Assembly: GCF_040649515.1 (NCBI RefSeq)
Contig: NZ_JBEZFP010000064.1
Span: 1-48,373 of the forward strand
Source of the DNA: Yinghuangia elevatio
Lineage (GTDB): Bacteria; Actinomycetota; Actinomycetes; Streptomycetales; Streptomycetaceae
DNA: 48,373 bases
Direction: 5' to 3'
The notes under the pieces are model-generated. The model was not told the DNA's origin. It searched no databases and worked only from the letters and a program-made list of their open reading frames with translations. Positions 1 to 8,213 of the stretch are shown piece by piece; position 1 is the stretch's first letter; every line of letters begins with the position of its first letter. A program made the position numbers and the translations under genes.

Positions 1-155
1 CGTCCGCGGCTGCCGCTTGCCCCGGTGCTGCGGAAGAGGAACCCCAGCAGCCATATAGCCAGGACGATTACAGCGATCCACCACAGCGCCTTGAGGGCGA
101 ACCCCGCTCCGAAGAGCACCAGTGCCAGCAACAGAACCACGATCAACGGAATCAT
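1..155 (-). CDS. small hydrophobic membrane protein (3' end outside window)
   Basis: The minus strand reads from an ATG at 155-153 without a stop to the window edge, giving 51 codons. The product is almost entirely hydrophobic: a stretch starting MIPLIVVLLLALVLFGAGF, then ALKALWWIAVIVLAIWLLGF, then a polar tail (FRSTGASGS). This suggests two closely spaced membrane helices. It resembles the very short 'hydrophobic protein' that I recall as common in Streptomyces, usually 50-60 residues, so only a few residues should be missing. A GAGG motif lies just before the ATG. Function is unknown; abundance in the membrane or a stress role would be inference only. Confidence 0.7.
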   Translation of the reverse strand, partial: MIPLIVVLLLALVLFGAGFALKALWWIAVIVLAIWLLGFLFRSTGASGSRG

Positions 156-344
156 GACCTCACGCTGCCCGGAGCGCCCCCCTTCACTCCAACTCCAGAT
201 GGAGCGCCTCCCAGATACGGACGCCGGTCTGGTGCCGCGCGCAGGCGTCAGAGGTCGGGGACGCAGGCCGCGCGCTGACGGCGATGGACCGATCGGTAGC
301 CTCCGGGTGGATCCTCACCCATGTCGGCGCGAGCGGAGCTGCCT

Positions 345-1040
345 GTGACGACACGCTCTCGGCTTCGTCTCCTGCTGGCGAACGTCCTGCGCATACTCGT
401 GACCGGAGTTATCGCAACGTCGATGGTGCTGGTCATCTGGGTCAAGCATCCGCAGGAGGCGAGCTCGGCGGAGTTCCTCGCCGGGGTTTCCGACGGGACC
501 ATAACGTCCGTCGACTATGACGTGAACGAGCTCCAGAACGTCTATGTCCGATGGCGGGCGTCCGACACAGCTTGGCGCGAGGCCGTGTACTCGCCGGAGG
601 CGCCGACCGCAGACGCGGCGGCCGGGCCGTGGGACCCTGTGGCGGAGTTGCGCGCCGATCTTCGCAACCGGGCGCCCGGACCGGAGCGGGTCACCTTGGG
701 GACGTACCCGTCGATGCGCACCGAAACTGCGATCGACCGCGCGCTCGTGGTGATGGACGTGCTCTATCTGCCGTGGAGTTGGCTGAAGTGGGCAGTGGTG
801 GCGCTCGGCGCCGCGCTGATCTGCGTGATGCTGGGCCGCGAACCGGTCTACTACGAACGTCCGATCCAGTGGGTCGTTCTGTCGCTCGTGACCGGGGTCG
901 GGTTTCTCGCCTACCTGTGGCTGGAGTCACCTGGCAAACGCGCGGCCGCGGTTCGCGCCACGGCCGTACGGAGGCGCCTGGATCCCGTGGCGCTGGGATG
1001 CCTGACCGTGGCAGGGGTCTTCATCGTCTCGGGGATCTGA
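345..1040 (+). CDS. hypothetical membrane protein, 4 predicted TM segments
   Basis: This 231-residue protein has a hydrophobic segment near residues 12-33, then an extracytoplasmic-looking region of about 110 residues rich in W, R and E, and then three more hydrophobic segments (about 148-163, 176-193 and 214-231). The last one forms the extreme C-terminus. I prefer the GTG at 345 because GGAG at 335-338 sits six bases before it. An ATG at 321 in the same frame would add eight residues. No catalytic motif or known family was recognised. The layout (one N-terminal anchor, an external domain, a C-terminal TM bundle) would suit a sensor-like or envelope protein, but that is inference. Confidence 0.7.
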   Translation: MTTRSRLRLLLANVLRILVTGVIATSMVLVIWVKHPQEASSAEFLAGVSDGTITSVDYDVNELQNVYVRWRASDTAWREAVYSPEAPTADAAAGPWDPVAELRADLRNRAPGPERVTLGTYPSMRTETAIDRALVVMDVLYLPWSWLKWAVVALGAALICVMLGREPVYYERPIQWVVLSLVTGVGFLAYLWLESPGKRAAAVRATAVRRRLDPVALGCLTVAGVFIVSGI

Positions 1041-1414
1041 CATCACTGCTGTAGCCGCAACGAGGCGGCAGCGTTCCACAGAGCACTCTGAACCGCGCGG
1101 CCTGGGAAATACGCGACCGTCGACACCGGGCCGGTGGGGCGCCGGGCGTGCGTGGCGACGCGGGTCTCAGGAGACCGGTCAGGATTCGAGAAGCGCGGTC
1201 AACGATGTCGCCCGTAGCGTGATCGTCATGGCAACCACCGCACCGGCCGACGGGTTCGTCTGGGAGGCCGACGCCTCGCCCGTCCCCACGCGGTCCTGAC
1301 GTCCGGCACCCCACCCCACTCCGCGCGACCCCGACACCGGGGTGCCGGCTCGGAGGACCGGGGCGCACACTTCCGCAGTTCACGATTCACAGTTCACAGT
1401 TCAAGGAGCATGCC
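1041..1414. other. intergenic region before the VOC gene
   Basis: No convincing gene was seen in these 374 bases. The last part, 1377-1405, contains three close copies of an eight-base CAGTTCA-type motif directly before the ribosome binding site AAGGAG (1403-1408) of the next gene. A 24-codon open frame at about 1229-1303 has no ribosome binding site and was not called. Confidence 0.5.
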
Positions 1415-1828
1415 ATGAAGGCACACGTCAGCTCGATCCTGCTCGGTGTCCGGGACATGGAGCAGACCAAGCGGTTCTACGCCGAGGGACTCGGCTGGAA
1501 GATCCAGAACGACTACGGGGTCTCGGTGTTCTTCGAGTCGGACGGGGCGTCGCCGGTCGGCTTCTACGCCCGCGAGGGCCTGGCCGCCCAGGTGGGCACC
1601 GAACCGGAAGGCAGCGGCTTCAGCGGGCTGGTGCTGACGTACGTCGTCCGCAGCGAGGCCCGCGTCGACGAGATCATCGCGGAGGCCGCCAAGGCCGGCG
1701 CCAACGTCCTCAAGCCCGGCGGCGCGCTGCCGTGGGGCGGGTACGGCGGTGCGTTCGCCGACCCGGACGGCTACATCTGGAGCCTGGGCTACAGCGACCA
1801 GGGAACCGACCAGCCCTACGCCGAGTAG
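1415..1828 (+). CDS. VOC (glyoxalase/bleomycin resistance-type) family protein
   Basis: This 137-residue protein has the vicinal-oxygen-chelate layout of two beta-alpha-beta-beta-beta modules. The first begins SSILLGVRDMEQTKRFY with the second half GLGWKI. The second covers the segment around residues 70-125 and ends with the typical GGAFADPDGYIWSL. AAGGAG lies nine bases before the ATG. Members bind a metal and act as dioxygenases, isomerases or drug-binding resistance proteins; the substrate here cannot be told. The conserved DPDG turn is intact. It stands alone, convergent with the MMPL exporter. Confidence 0.85.
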   Translation: MKAHVSSILLGVRDMEQTKRFYAEGLGWKIQNDYGVSVFFESDGASPVGFYAREGLAAQVGTEPEGSGFSGLVLTYVVRSEARVDEIIAEAAKAGANVLKPGGALPWGGYGGAFADPDGYIWSLGYSDQGTDQPYAE

Positions 1829-1917
1829 CCGCGCACCTCTTGTTGCACAACCGCCTGGGACGGCGCGGCGCGAGCCGCTGCCGTCCCGGACACACCCTCG
1901 TAGAGCCGCCTGTCGGG

Positions 1918-4197
1918 TCAACGGTCAACCAGCCGTGGACGCGGGGCCTCACCCGTGGATTCCGCGCCGGTGTCGCCGGTGTCGTCGGTGCCGACCGGGC
2001 CGCGGGGAAGCATCGCGTCCAGCCACTTCGGCAGCCACCAGTTGGCCCGGCCGAGGAGTGTCATGGTCGCCGGTACCAGCACCATGCGTACGACGGTGGC
2101 GTCGATGAAGATCGCGGTGGCCAGGCCGAGTCCGAACATTTTGGTGGAGGGGTCCTCGGAGACGGCGAAGGACAGGAAGACCGCCACCATGATGAGGGCG
2201 GCCGAGGTGATGATCCGGGCGGTGCCCGAGACGCCCTCGACGATCGCCGTGCCGTTGTCGCCGGTGCGCAGGTACTCCTCGCGTACCCGGGAGAGGAGGA
2301 ACACCTCGTAGTCCATCGACAGGCCGAACAGGATGGCGAAGAGGAACATCGGGATGAACGACACGATCGGAACCGTCGCTTCCAGCCCGATGAGCGCGCC
2401 TCCCCAGCCCCACTGGAAGACCGCGACCATGATGCCGAAAGCCGCGCCGATGCTCAGCAGATTCAGCACTACCGCCTTGAGCGGTACGAGTATCGAGCGG
2501 AAGACCACCATCAGCAGCAGGAACGACATCGCCAGCACGGTGGCGACGAACACCGGCAGGCGTTGGCTGGTGCGTTGGCCCACATCGGACAGGCTCGCGG
2601 CGGCGCCGCCGACGTGGGCCCTGGCCGGGCCGTGCCCGATCGCCGTGGGCAGCACGTCGGTGCGCAGCCGGGCGATGGTGTCGGCCGTGGCCTTGTCCTG
2701 AGGGCTGGTGGTCGGGAACACCACGAGGGTCGCGATGCCGGTGGCCGGATCGATGTGCGTCGGCGCGACGGATGCGATGCCCGGATCCGCCGCGACCGTT
2801 GTGACGAGTCGGTCCAGCACTCCCGGATCACCGGTGGGGTCCGCGGCGATGACGAGGGGACCGTTGGTGCCCGGACCGAATCCCTCGGCGACGAGGTCGT
2901 AGGCCCGGCGCTCGGTACGGCTGTGCGGCATTGACCCGTCGTCGGGCAGGCCGACGCGCAGGCCGAGCACGGGCAGCGTTGCGGTCAGCAGCAGCCCCGC
3001 CGCGCCGACCGCGTACGGCACCGGGTGCCGGCTGACGTGCTTGATCCAGCGACGCCACCCGGCGGCGTGGGCGGCGCGTGCCGCCGGGTCCTGCCGCCGT
3101 GCGAGTCGGCCCGGTCTCCTGGCCTGCAAAGCCCGGCCGATCAGGCCGGCCCGGCCCAGGCGCGGGCCGGCGGCGCCGAGGAAGGCCGGCAGCAGCGTCA
3201 CCGACGCGAGCACCATGGTCAGGACGACGATCGAGACGGCGAGCCCGCCCACCGTCATGAACGGTACGTTCGCGACCGCCATGCCGAAGATCGATACGAC
3301 GACGGTGCCGCCGGCGAAGACCACCGGCCTCCCCGCCGTGGCCACCGCTCGCCCCGCCGCCTCGCGGGGGTCGAGCCCGCGCGCGAGGTACTCCCGGTGC
3401 CTGGCGAGCACGAACAGCGCGTAGTCGATGCCCACTCCGAGCCCGACCATGCTGCCCAGGACAGGGGCGAAGGTCGGGACGTCCGTCACCCCCGCCAGTA
3501 CCGTCATCGCGGCAACCCCGACGGTCAGCCCGAAGACCGCCATGCCGATCGGCAGCGCGGCGGCGACGAGCGAACCGAACGCCAGGAACAGGATCGCGGC
3601 CGCGGCGAGGATGCCGATCAGCTCGCTTGCGCCGCCGTCGGGGTCGGAGAAGGCGTAGAAGAGGTCCCCGCCCATCTCGATGCGCAGGGGCAGTTCGGCG
3701 CGCAGCCGGTCGCCGAGGTCGACGAGGGCGTCGAGGTCTTCGCCCGACAGCCGGCTCTGGTCGGGGTACTGCACCCGGACGACCGCGATCCGACCGTCGG
3801 CCGAGACAAGGCCGCCGCGCACGCTGGTGTCCCCGCCTGCGTCGAGTGCTCCCGCCGGGTCGCTGGTGCCGAGCACGTGCGGCAGCCGCCGCACCTCGGT
3901 CTGCAGCCGCGTGAGAGCGGCGCGCGCGCTGCCGTGGTCGAAGAACGTCGCGCCGCCGTCGAGGGGGGTGACGACCACTTGCGCGGTCATCCCCTCCTGG
4001 CCGGTGCCGGCCCGCTCGATCAGTTGCGCGGCCCGTTGGGAGTCGAGCCCCGGAGCGGTCATCGAGTCCGCGGTCCGTCCGCCGATGGTGATCGCGGCGA
4101 GGACGGCAAGCGCGGCGGCGATCAGCCATGCCGCGATCACCCGCCAGGGATGGCGGGCGGCGCTTGCGCCCAGGCGCAACAGGGCTTTCGAGAGCAT
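1918..4197 (-). CDS. MMPL-family (RND superfamily) transporter
   Basis: This 759-residue membrane protein is built from two homologous halves. Each has one TM helix, a large external loop and five more TM helices. The N-terminal helix follows SAARHPWRVIAAWLIAAAL. The first TM bundle carries GLGVGIDYALFVLARHRE and the second FGLSMDYEVFLLSRVREEY, both diagnostic of MMPL proteins. Such proteins export lipids, siderophores or drugs by proton motive force. The ATG at 4197 was chosen because GGAGGA lies five bases upstream; a longer open frame exists but has no support. The acidic C-terminal tail (DDTGDTGAESTG) is disordered. It is divergent from a two-component system that may control it. Confidence 0.93.
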   Translation of the reverse strand: MLSKALLRLGASAARHPWRVIAAWLIAAALAVLAAITIGGRTADSMTAPGLDSQRAAQLIERAGTGQEGMTAQVVVTPLDGGATFFDHGSARAALTRLQTEVRRLPHVLGTSDPAGALDAGGDTSVRGGLVSADGRIAVVRVQYPDQSRLSGEDLDALVDLGDRLRAELPLRIEMGGDLFYAFSDPDGGASELIGILAAAAILFLAFGSLVAAALPIGMAVFGLTVGVAAMTVLAGVTDVPTFAPVLGSMVGLGVGIDYALFVLARHREYLARGLDPREAAGRAVATAGRPVVFAGGTVVVSIFGMAVANVPFMTVGGLAVSIVVLTMVLASVTLLPAFLGAAGPRLGRAGLIGRALQARRPGRLARRQDPAARAAHAAGWRRWIKHVSRHPVPYAVGAAGLLLTATLPVLGLRVGLPDDGSMPHSRTERRAYDLVAEGFGPGTNGPLVIAADPTGDPGVLDRLVTTVAADPGIASVAPTHIDPATGIATLVVFPTTSPQDKATADTIARLRTDVLPTAIGHGPARAHVGGAAASLSDVGQRTSQRLPVFVATVLAMSFLLLMVVFRSILVPLKAVVLNLLSIGAAFGIMVAVFQWGWGGALIGLEATVPIVSFIPMFLFAILFGLSMDYEVFLLSRVREEYLRTGDNGTAIVEGVSGTARIITSAALIMVAVFLSFAVSEDPSTKMFGLGLATAIFIDATVVRMVLVPATMTLLGRANWWLPKWLDAMLPRGPVGTDDTGDTGAESTGEAPRPRLVDR

Positions 4198-4305
4198 CGG
4201 TTCCTCCAACCACATCGGCGGCCGTCCTTGTACGGCCGCCGATGCCGAGGTTCGTCGCCACGGCGCTCCGCGGCATCGGCTCGCGGGCCGCGGATCCGTC
4301 GGCCC

Positions 4306-4330
4306 AAGGACGGGGTGAAGCCCCGTCCTT
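4306..4330. promoter_or_regulatory. perfect inverted repeat between MMPL and histidine kinase genes
   Basis: AAGGACGGGG (4306-4315) and CCCCGTCCTT (4321-4330) form a perfect ten-base inverted repeat around a five-base spacer. TCGGCC-type bases on both sides lengthen it imperfectly to roughly 4296-4339. It lies between two divergent starts, so an operator role is more likely than termination. It also lies just upstream of the kinase -10 element. Confidence 0.55.
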
Positions 4331-4359
4331 TCGGCCGATGCGCGGCACGGTGCGATCCC

Positions 4360-4365
4360 TAGGCT
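4360..4365 (+). promoter_or_regulatory. -10 element for a probably leaderless histidine kinase transcript
   Basis: TAGGCT matches the actinomycete -10 pattern and ends seven bases before the GTG at 4373. Transcription would therefore start at or next to the start codon. No ribosome binding site is present, which fits a leaderless mRNA. The -35 region is poor (GATGCG), suggesting activator dependence. Confidence 0.5.
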
Positions 4366-4372
4366 GAGAACC

Positions 4373-5551
4373 GTGCTGCGAGACGACCTGCGAACCCTGT
4401 GGACCGAACCCCGACCGCCCGACGCGCCCGCCCGGGTGTGGCGGGACTGGATGCTGCTCGCCGCGGGCCTGAGCGGTGTGGTGCTGGAGGCCACCCTGCG
4501 CGAGCACGTCGTGTGGCGGCCGGTGGCGGTGGTGTTCGCCGTATGGCTGTGCCTGCTGCCCCTGTGGCGCCGGACTCGCCCGCTGATGATGGTCACGCTG
4601 GCGTTCGGCTCGGTGACCCTGCTCCAGCTGGCCTCGCTGGTTGTCACCGCATCGCGCGAGCCCGTCGGCCTGGACACCGGCGCGGGGGTCGTGTTCGTGC
4701 TGGTGTACGCGCTGTCCCGGTGGGGGTCGGGACGGGAGATCGTGCTGGGCAGCGCGGTCATTCTCACGGCCTTCGCGCTCTGCGCCGTCATGGACGAAAC
4801 CCCGGCCGCCGAACTGGCCGGGGGCTTTGTCTTCCTGTTGCTGCCCGGCTTGATCGGGGCTGCCGTGCGGTTCCGGGTGACCGGTCGTGAGCGGCAGTTG
4901 GAGCAGATGCGCTCCCGCGAGCGTGAGCAGCTCGCCCGGGAATTGCACGACACGGTGGCCCACCACGTTTCGGCCATGGTGATCCGTGCCCAGGCGGGCC
5001 GGGTGCTCGCGGGCACCGACCCGTCCGCCGCCGTCGAGGCGCTGGACGGGGTCGAGGAGGAAGGGGCGCGCACGCTGGAGGAAATGCGCGCCATGGTCAC
5101 AGCGCTGCGCAACCGCGGGGCCGGCGCCGAGCTGGCGCCGCCTGCCGGTGTCGCGGATCTGGAGCGCCTGGTGCGCAACCCGGGTGGTCGCCTCAGAGTC
5201 GACCTGGGTCTCGACGGCGAACTGGACACGCTGCCCCCGGCCGTGGACGCGGCCGTCTACCGCATCGTGCAGGAGTCGGTGACCAACGCCATGCGCCATG
5301 CGGTCGACGCGACCGAAGTCGTCGTCCGGGTCAGCGCGGAACGGCACACGGTACGGGTGAGCGTACGTGACAACGGCCACCGCACCGGTCGAGGCCGTGC
5401 CGGATACGGACTTGCCGGACTGCGCGAGCGCGCTGCCCTGCTCGGCGGCAAACTACAAGCCGGCCCCGGCGCCGAACAGGGCTGGCATGTCGAAGCCGAG
5501 CTGCCCAGAGGGAGGACTGAGAGCGGTGCCCATCCGCGTCCTCGTCGCTGA
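4373..5551 (+). CDS. sensor histidine kinase of a NarL-type two-component system
   Basis: This 392-residue protein has four to five hydrophobic segments in its first 165 residues, with little outside the membrane. A short coiled linker (GRERQLEQMRSREREQ) follows. The HisKA_3 dimerisation domain has the phospho-acceptor His192 in ELARELHDTVAHHV. The HATPase domain has NAMRHA (N-box), a reduced RDNGH and the GYGLAGLRERAALLGG lid region. Kinases of this class phosphorylate a NarL-type partner, here encoded by the overlapping next gene. The start is a GTG. The membrane-buried sensor suggests detection of envelope stress or a membrane-active compound, which fits the divergent MMPL exporter. Confidence 0.93.
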   Translation: MLRDDLRTLWTEPRPPDAPARVWRDWMLLAAGLSGVVLEATLREHVVWRPVAVVFAVWLCLLPLWRRTRPLMMVTLAFGSVTLLQLASLVVTASREPVGLDTGAGVVFVLVYALSRWGSGREIVLGSAVILTAFALCAVMDETPAAELAGGFVFLLLPGLIGAAVRFRVTGRERQLEQMRSREREQLARELHDTVAHHVSAMVIRAQAGRVLAGTDPSAAVEALDGVEEEGARTLEEMRAMVTALRNRGAGAELAPPAGVADLERLVRNPGGRLRVDLGLDGELDTLPPAVDAAVYRIVQESVTNAMRHAVDATEVVVRVSAERHTVRVSVRDNGHRTGRGRAGYGLAGLRERAALLGGKLQAGPGAEQGWHVEAELPRGRTESGAHPRPRR

Positions 5552-6188
5552 CGACCAGGCCATCATCCGCACCGGGCTGCGGATCATGCTGAACGCCCAG
5601 CCCGACATCGAGGTGGTCGGCGAGGCCGCCGACGGACGGGAAGCGGTCCGTCTGGCCCGCGAACTGCGCCCCGACGTCTGCCTGTTCGACATCCGCATGC
5701 CCGCGCTCGACGGGCTCGAGGCCACCCGATTGGTGGCCGGCCCGGGCGTCGCCGACCCGCTGGTCGTGGTCGTCATCACCACTTTCGACCTCGACGAGTA
5801 CGTCTACGGCGCGCTGCGTGCCGGCGCCCGCGGATTCCTCCTCAAGGACACGGGACCAGACCTGCTGGCCCAGGCCGTACGGTCGGCGTCCGGCGGTGAC
5901 GCGCTCATTGCGCCCAGCGTCACCGTCCGTCTGCTCCAGGCATTCGCGGACCTGCCCGCCGGCCGGCCCGTGGCCCAGCCGGTCTCCGCCGTCACCGCCC
6001 GCGAGGAGCAGGTGCTCCTCGCCGTCGCTCGCGGGCTGACCAACACCGAGATCGCCGATGCACTGCACATCAGCCTCAGCACGGTGAAGACCCATCTGGC
6101 GAGCCTGATGGCCAAACTCGGCGCCCGCAATCGGGTCGAGATCGCGATGTGGGCCTACGAAACGCGCCGTATCCTCCCCGGACCCTGA
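5526..6188 (+). CDS. LuxR/NarL-family response regulator
   Basis: This 220-residue protein has a receiver domain with acidic pocket ADDQ, phospho-acceptor Asp55 in VCLFDIRMP and a KD near LLKDTGP. A LuxR helix-turn-helix follows around residues 148-210 (TNTEIADALHISLSTVKTHL). The GTG start at 5526 is supported by AGGGAGGA upstream and places the conserved IRVLVADD at the N-terminus. It overlaps the kinase gene by 26 bases, indicating coupled translation. It probably regulates the divergent MMPL gene, its own operon, or both; this is inferred from position only. Confidence 0.93.
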   Translation: MPIRVLVADDQAIIRTGLRIMLNAQPDIEVVGEAADGREAVRLARELRPDVCLFDIRMPALDGLEATRLVAGPGVADPLVVVVITTFDLDEYVYGALRAGARGFLLKDTGPDLLAQAVRSASGGDALIAPSVTVRLLQAFADLPAGRPVAQPVSAVTAREEQVLLAVARGLTNTEIADALHISLSTVKTHLASLMAKLGARNRVEIAMWAYETRRILPGP

Positions 6189-6357
6189 GCCGGCTGGTTG
6201 CGATCCTCCACCCGTTCGCCAGCGCGCCGCGGCGGGGCCGTGCACCGGACGCCGCGTGAGGGCAAGGCCGATGGCAAGTCGGCCGGGCTGGTCGGCCGGG
6301 GCTGGTCGGGGTGCGTGGCGGCGCTCGGTTGACGGTCGCGTGCGGTAGGGAAGAGCC

Positions 6358-6723
6358 ATGAAGTTCATGTTGATGATCTGCGACGACGAGGCGCGTTGCC
6401 TGACGCCGGACGAGATCGCGGCACATCCGGCCCACAGTGCGTGGACCGAGGAGATGACGCGGCGCGGCGTACTGCTTTCGGGTGCGCGGTTGCGGCCGAG
6501 TGCGGATGCGTTGTCGGTACGCGCGCACGGCGGCGAAGTCGTGGTGTCCGACGGTCCGTTCATGGAGACGAAGGAGCAGATCGGCGGCTTCGTCATGATC
6601 GAGTGCGCGGACGCGGACGAGGCGGTCGAGATCGCCGCGCGGCACCCGTTCGCGGGGCATGGGGTCGTCGAGGTGCGGCCGGTGTGGAGCGAGGCGCGGG
6701 TCGAGCGTACGCCGGGAGCCTGA
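6358..6723 (+). CDS. YCII-related / DGPF-domain protein
   Basis: This 121-residue protein opens MKFMLMICDDE and carries SDGPFMETKEQIGGF, the motif that names DGPF proteins of the YCII-related family. These are small ferredoxin-like fold proteins typically encoded beside ECF42-group sigma factors, as here. Their biochemical role is not settled. Its TGA stop shares a base with the ATG of the sigma factor (TGATG), so the two are translated together. GGGAAGAG before the ATG supports the start. Confidence 0.92.
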   Translation: MKFMLMICDDEARCLTPDEIAAHPAHSAWTEEMTRRGVLLSGARLRPSADALSVRAHGGEVVVSDGPFMETKEQIGGFVMIECADADEAVEIAARHPFAGHGVVEVRPVWSEARVERTPGA

Positions 6724-8108
6724 TGCGTACGCCGGAACCCGGCCCGGGCGCCGGAGCCGCTCGCGGGGCCACGCACGGTGCCGGAGGCATGCAGCGTGCC
6801 GGGGTCATGCACGGTAACGGGGCCGCCGGCAGGACCGGCGGGGACGCCGCGACCGCCGTCGCGGAGGCGTTCCGCGCCGAGTGGGCGCAGATCGTGGCGA
6901 CGTTGATCGCTCGTACCCGCGACTGGGACCTGGCCGAGGAGTGCGCGCAGGACGCGTTCGCCCGCGCCCTGGAGACGTGGCCGCGCGACGGAGTGCCGGA
7001 CCGGCCCGGCGCATGGCTCACCACGACCGCGCGAAACCGGGCGGTCGACCGCCTGCGCCGCGAAGCGGTCGGGGCGGAGAAGATGCGGCAGGCCGCGGAG
7101 CTTTCCGCGGGTGCGGACGCCGACGCGGCGGACGCGGCGGCGGTTGCCCATGCGGCCGCGGAAGACGGCGTACCCGACGACCGATTGCGGCTGGTCTTCA
7201 CCTGCTGTCATCCGCAACTGCCTTTCGAAGCAAGGGTGGCCCTGACGCTGCGGACCGTCGTGGGGCTCGAAACCCCGGAGATCGCACGGGCGTTCCTGGT
7301 GCCCGAGGCCACCATGGCGCAGCGCCTGGTGCGGGCGAAGCGGCGGATCCGGGACGCGCGCATTCCGTACGAGGTGCCTGCCCGCGAGGAGTTGCCGCGG
7401 CGTACGGACGCTGTCCTCTCGGTCGTCTACCTCCTCTACAACGAGGGGTACTCGGCGACGTCGGGCGCGGACCTGATCCGGCGCCGACTCGGCGACGAGG
7501 CCGTGCGGTTGGGCCGTCTGCTGGCCGAACTGCTGCCGGGGGAGCCCGAGGTGCTGGGGTTGCTCGCGCTGATGCGTACGCACGATGCCCGGCGCGCGGC
7601 GCGGGTCGACGAGGCGGGCGACTTCGTGCCGTTGGAGGAGCAGGACCGGTCGCGGTGGGACCGCGAGGCGATCGCGGAGGCGTCGCGGCTGCTGGACGAG
7701 GCAGTCGCGGTGGAACGGGTCGGGCCGTACCAGCTGCAGGCGGCGATCGCGAACGTGCATGCCGTGGCGGGTACGGCCGCGGAGACCGACTGGGCGCTGA
7801 TCGCCGCCTTGTACGGGCGGCTGGCCGAGACGACCCCGTCGCCGGTGATCGAACTGAACCGTGCGGTGGCGGTCGCGATGTCGGCCGGGCCGGCCGCCGG
7901 GCTGGAACTGGTCTCGCAACTGGAGGAGTCGGGGCGGTTGGCGGGGTACCACCTGTTGCCCGCGACCCGGGCGGACCTGTTGCGGCGGCTGGGTCGGCGC
8001 GACGAGGCGGCCATCGCGTACGCCCAGGCCCTGGACCTGGCTCGAGCGGAACCGGATCGGCGCTATCTCGCCCGCAGGCTCCGCGAGGTCGAGGAGGAGG
8101 GCCGGTAG
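6723..8108 (+). CDS. ECF sigma factor, ECF42-type with C-terminal TPR-like extension
   Basis: This 461-residue protein contains sigma region 2 (AFRAEWAQIVATLIARTRDWDLAEECAQDAF) and region 4 (LTLRTVVGLETPEIARAFLVPEATMAQRLVRAKRRIR). About 250 more residues follow (PRRTDAVLSVVYLLYNEGYS, DWALIAALYGRLAE, SPVIELNRAVAVAM), the helical extension typical of ECF42. This extension is thought to replace a separate anti-sigma factor in control. The start at 6723 overlaps the DGPF stop. It adds a Gly/Ala/Met-rich leader of about 40 residues with in-frame ATGs at 6789 and 6807, so the true N-terminus may be shorter. Confidence 0.93.
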   Translation: MRTPEPGPGAGAARGATHGAGGMQRAGVMHGNGAAGRTGGDAATAVAEAFRAEWAQIVATLIARTRDWDLAEECAQDAFARALETWPRDGVPDRPGAWLTTTARNRAVDRLRREAVGAEKMRQAAELSAGADADAADAAAVAHAAAEDGVPDDRLRLVFTCCHPQLPFEARVALTLRTVVGLETPEIARAFLVPEATMAQRLVRAKRRIRDARIPYEVPAREELPRRTDAVLSVVYLLYNEGYSATSGADLIRRRLGDEAVRLGRLLAELLPGEPEVLGLLALMRTHDARRAARVDEAGDFVPLEEQDRSRWDREAIAEASRLLDEAVAVERVGPYQLQAAIANVHAVAGTAAETDWALIAALYGRLAETTPSPVIELNRAVAVAMSAGPAAGLELVSQLEESGRLAGYHLLPATRADLLRRLGRRDEAAIAYAQALDLARAEPDRRYLARRLREVEEEGR

Positions 8109-8139
8109 CGGAGAAAATCCGGTGATCGTTGACTTGAGA

Positions 8140-8166
8140 TGTCGATACCGCGTCGGGCCGTTCGTC
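8140..8166 (+). promoter_or_regulatory. candidate ECF42-dependent promoter upstream of the SDR gene
   Basis: TGTCGA (8140-8145) is followed after exactly 17 bases by CGTC (8163-8166). As I recall it, the published promoter motif for ECF42 in Streptomyces venezuelae is TGTCGA at -35 and CG(A/T)C at -10. The site lies 32 bases past the sigma factor stop and 47 bases before the SDR start. No such motif was seen ahead of the DGPF gene. Confidence 0.45.
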
Positions 8167-8213
8167 GGTCGGCTGACTCCCGCTCGGGAGCCCGGAACGA
8201 TGTGGAGCCCGAC

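Noticed and set aside
1229..1303. 24-codon frame starting MATTAPADGFVWEAD
   Set aside because: Too short, no ribosome binding site, and no partner gene to support it.
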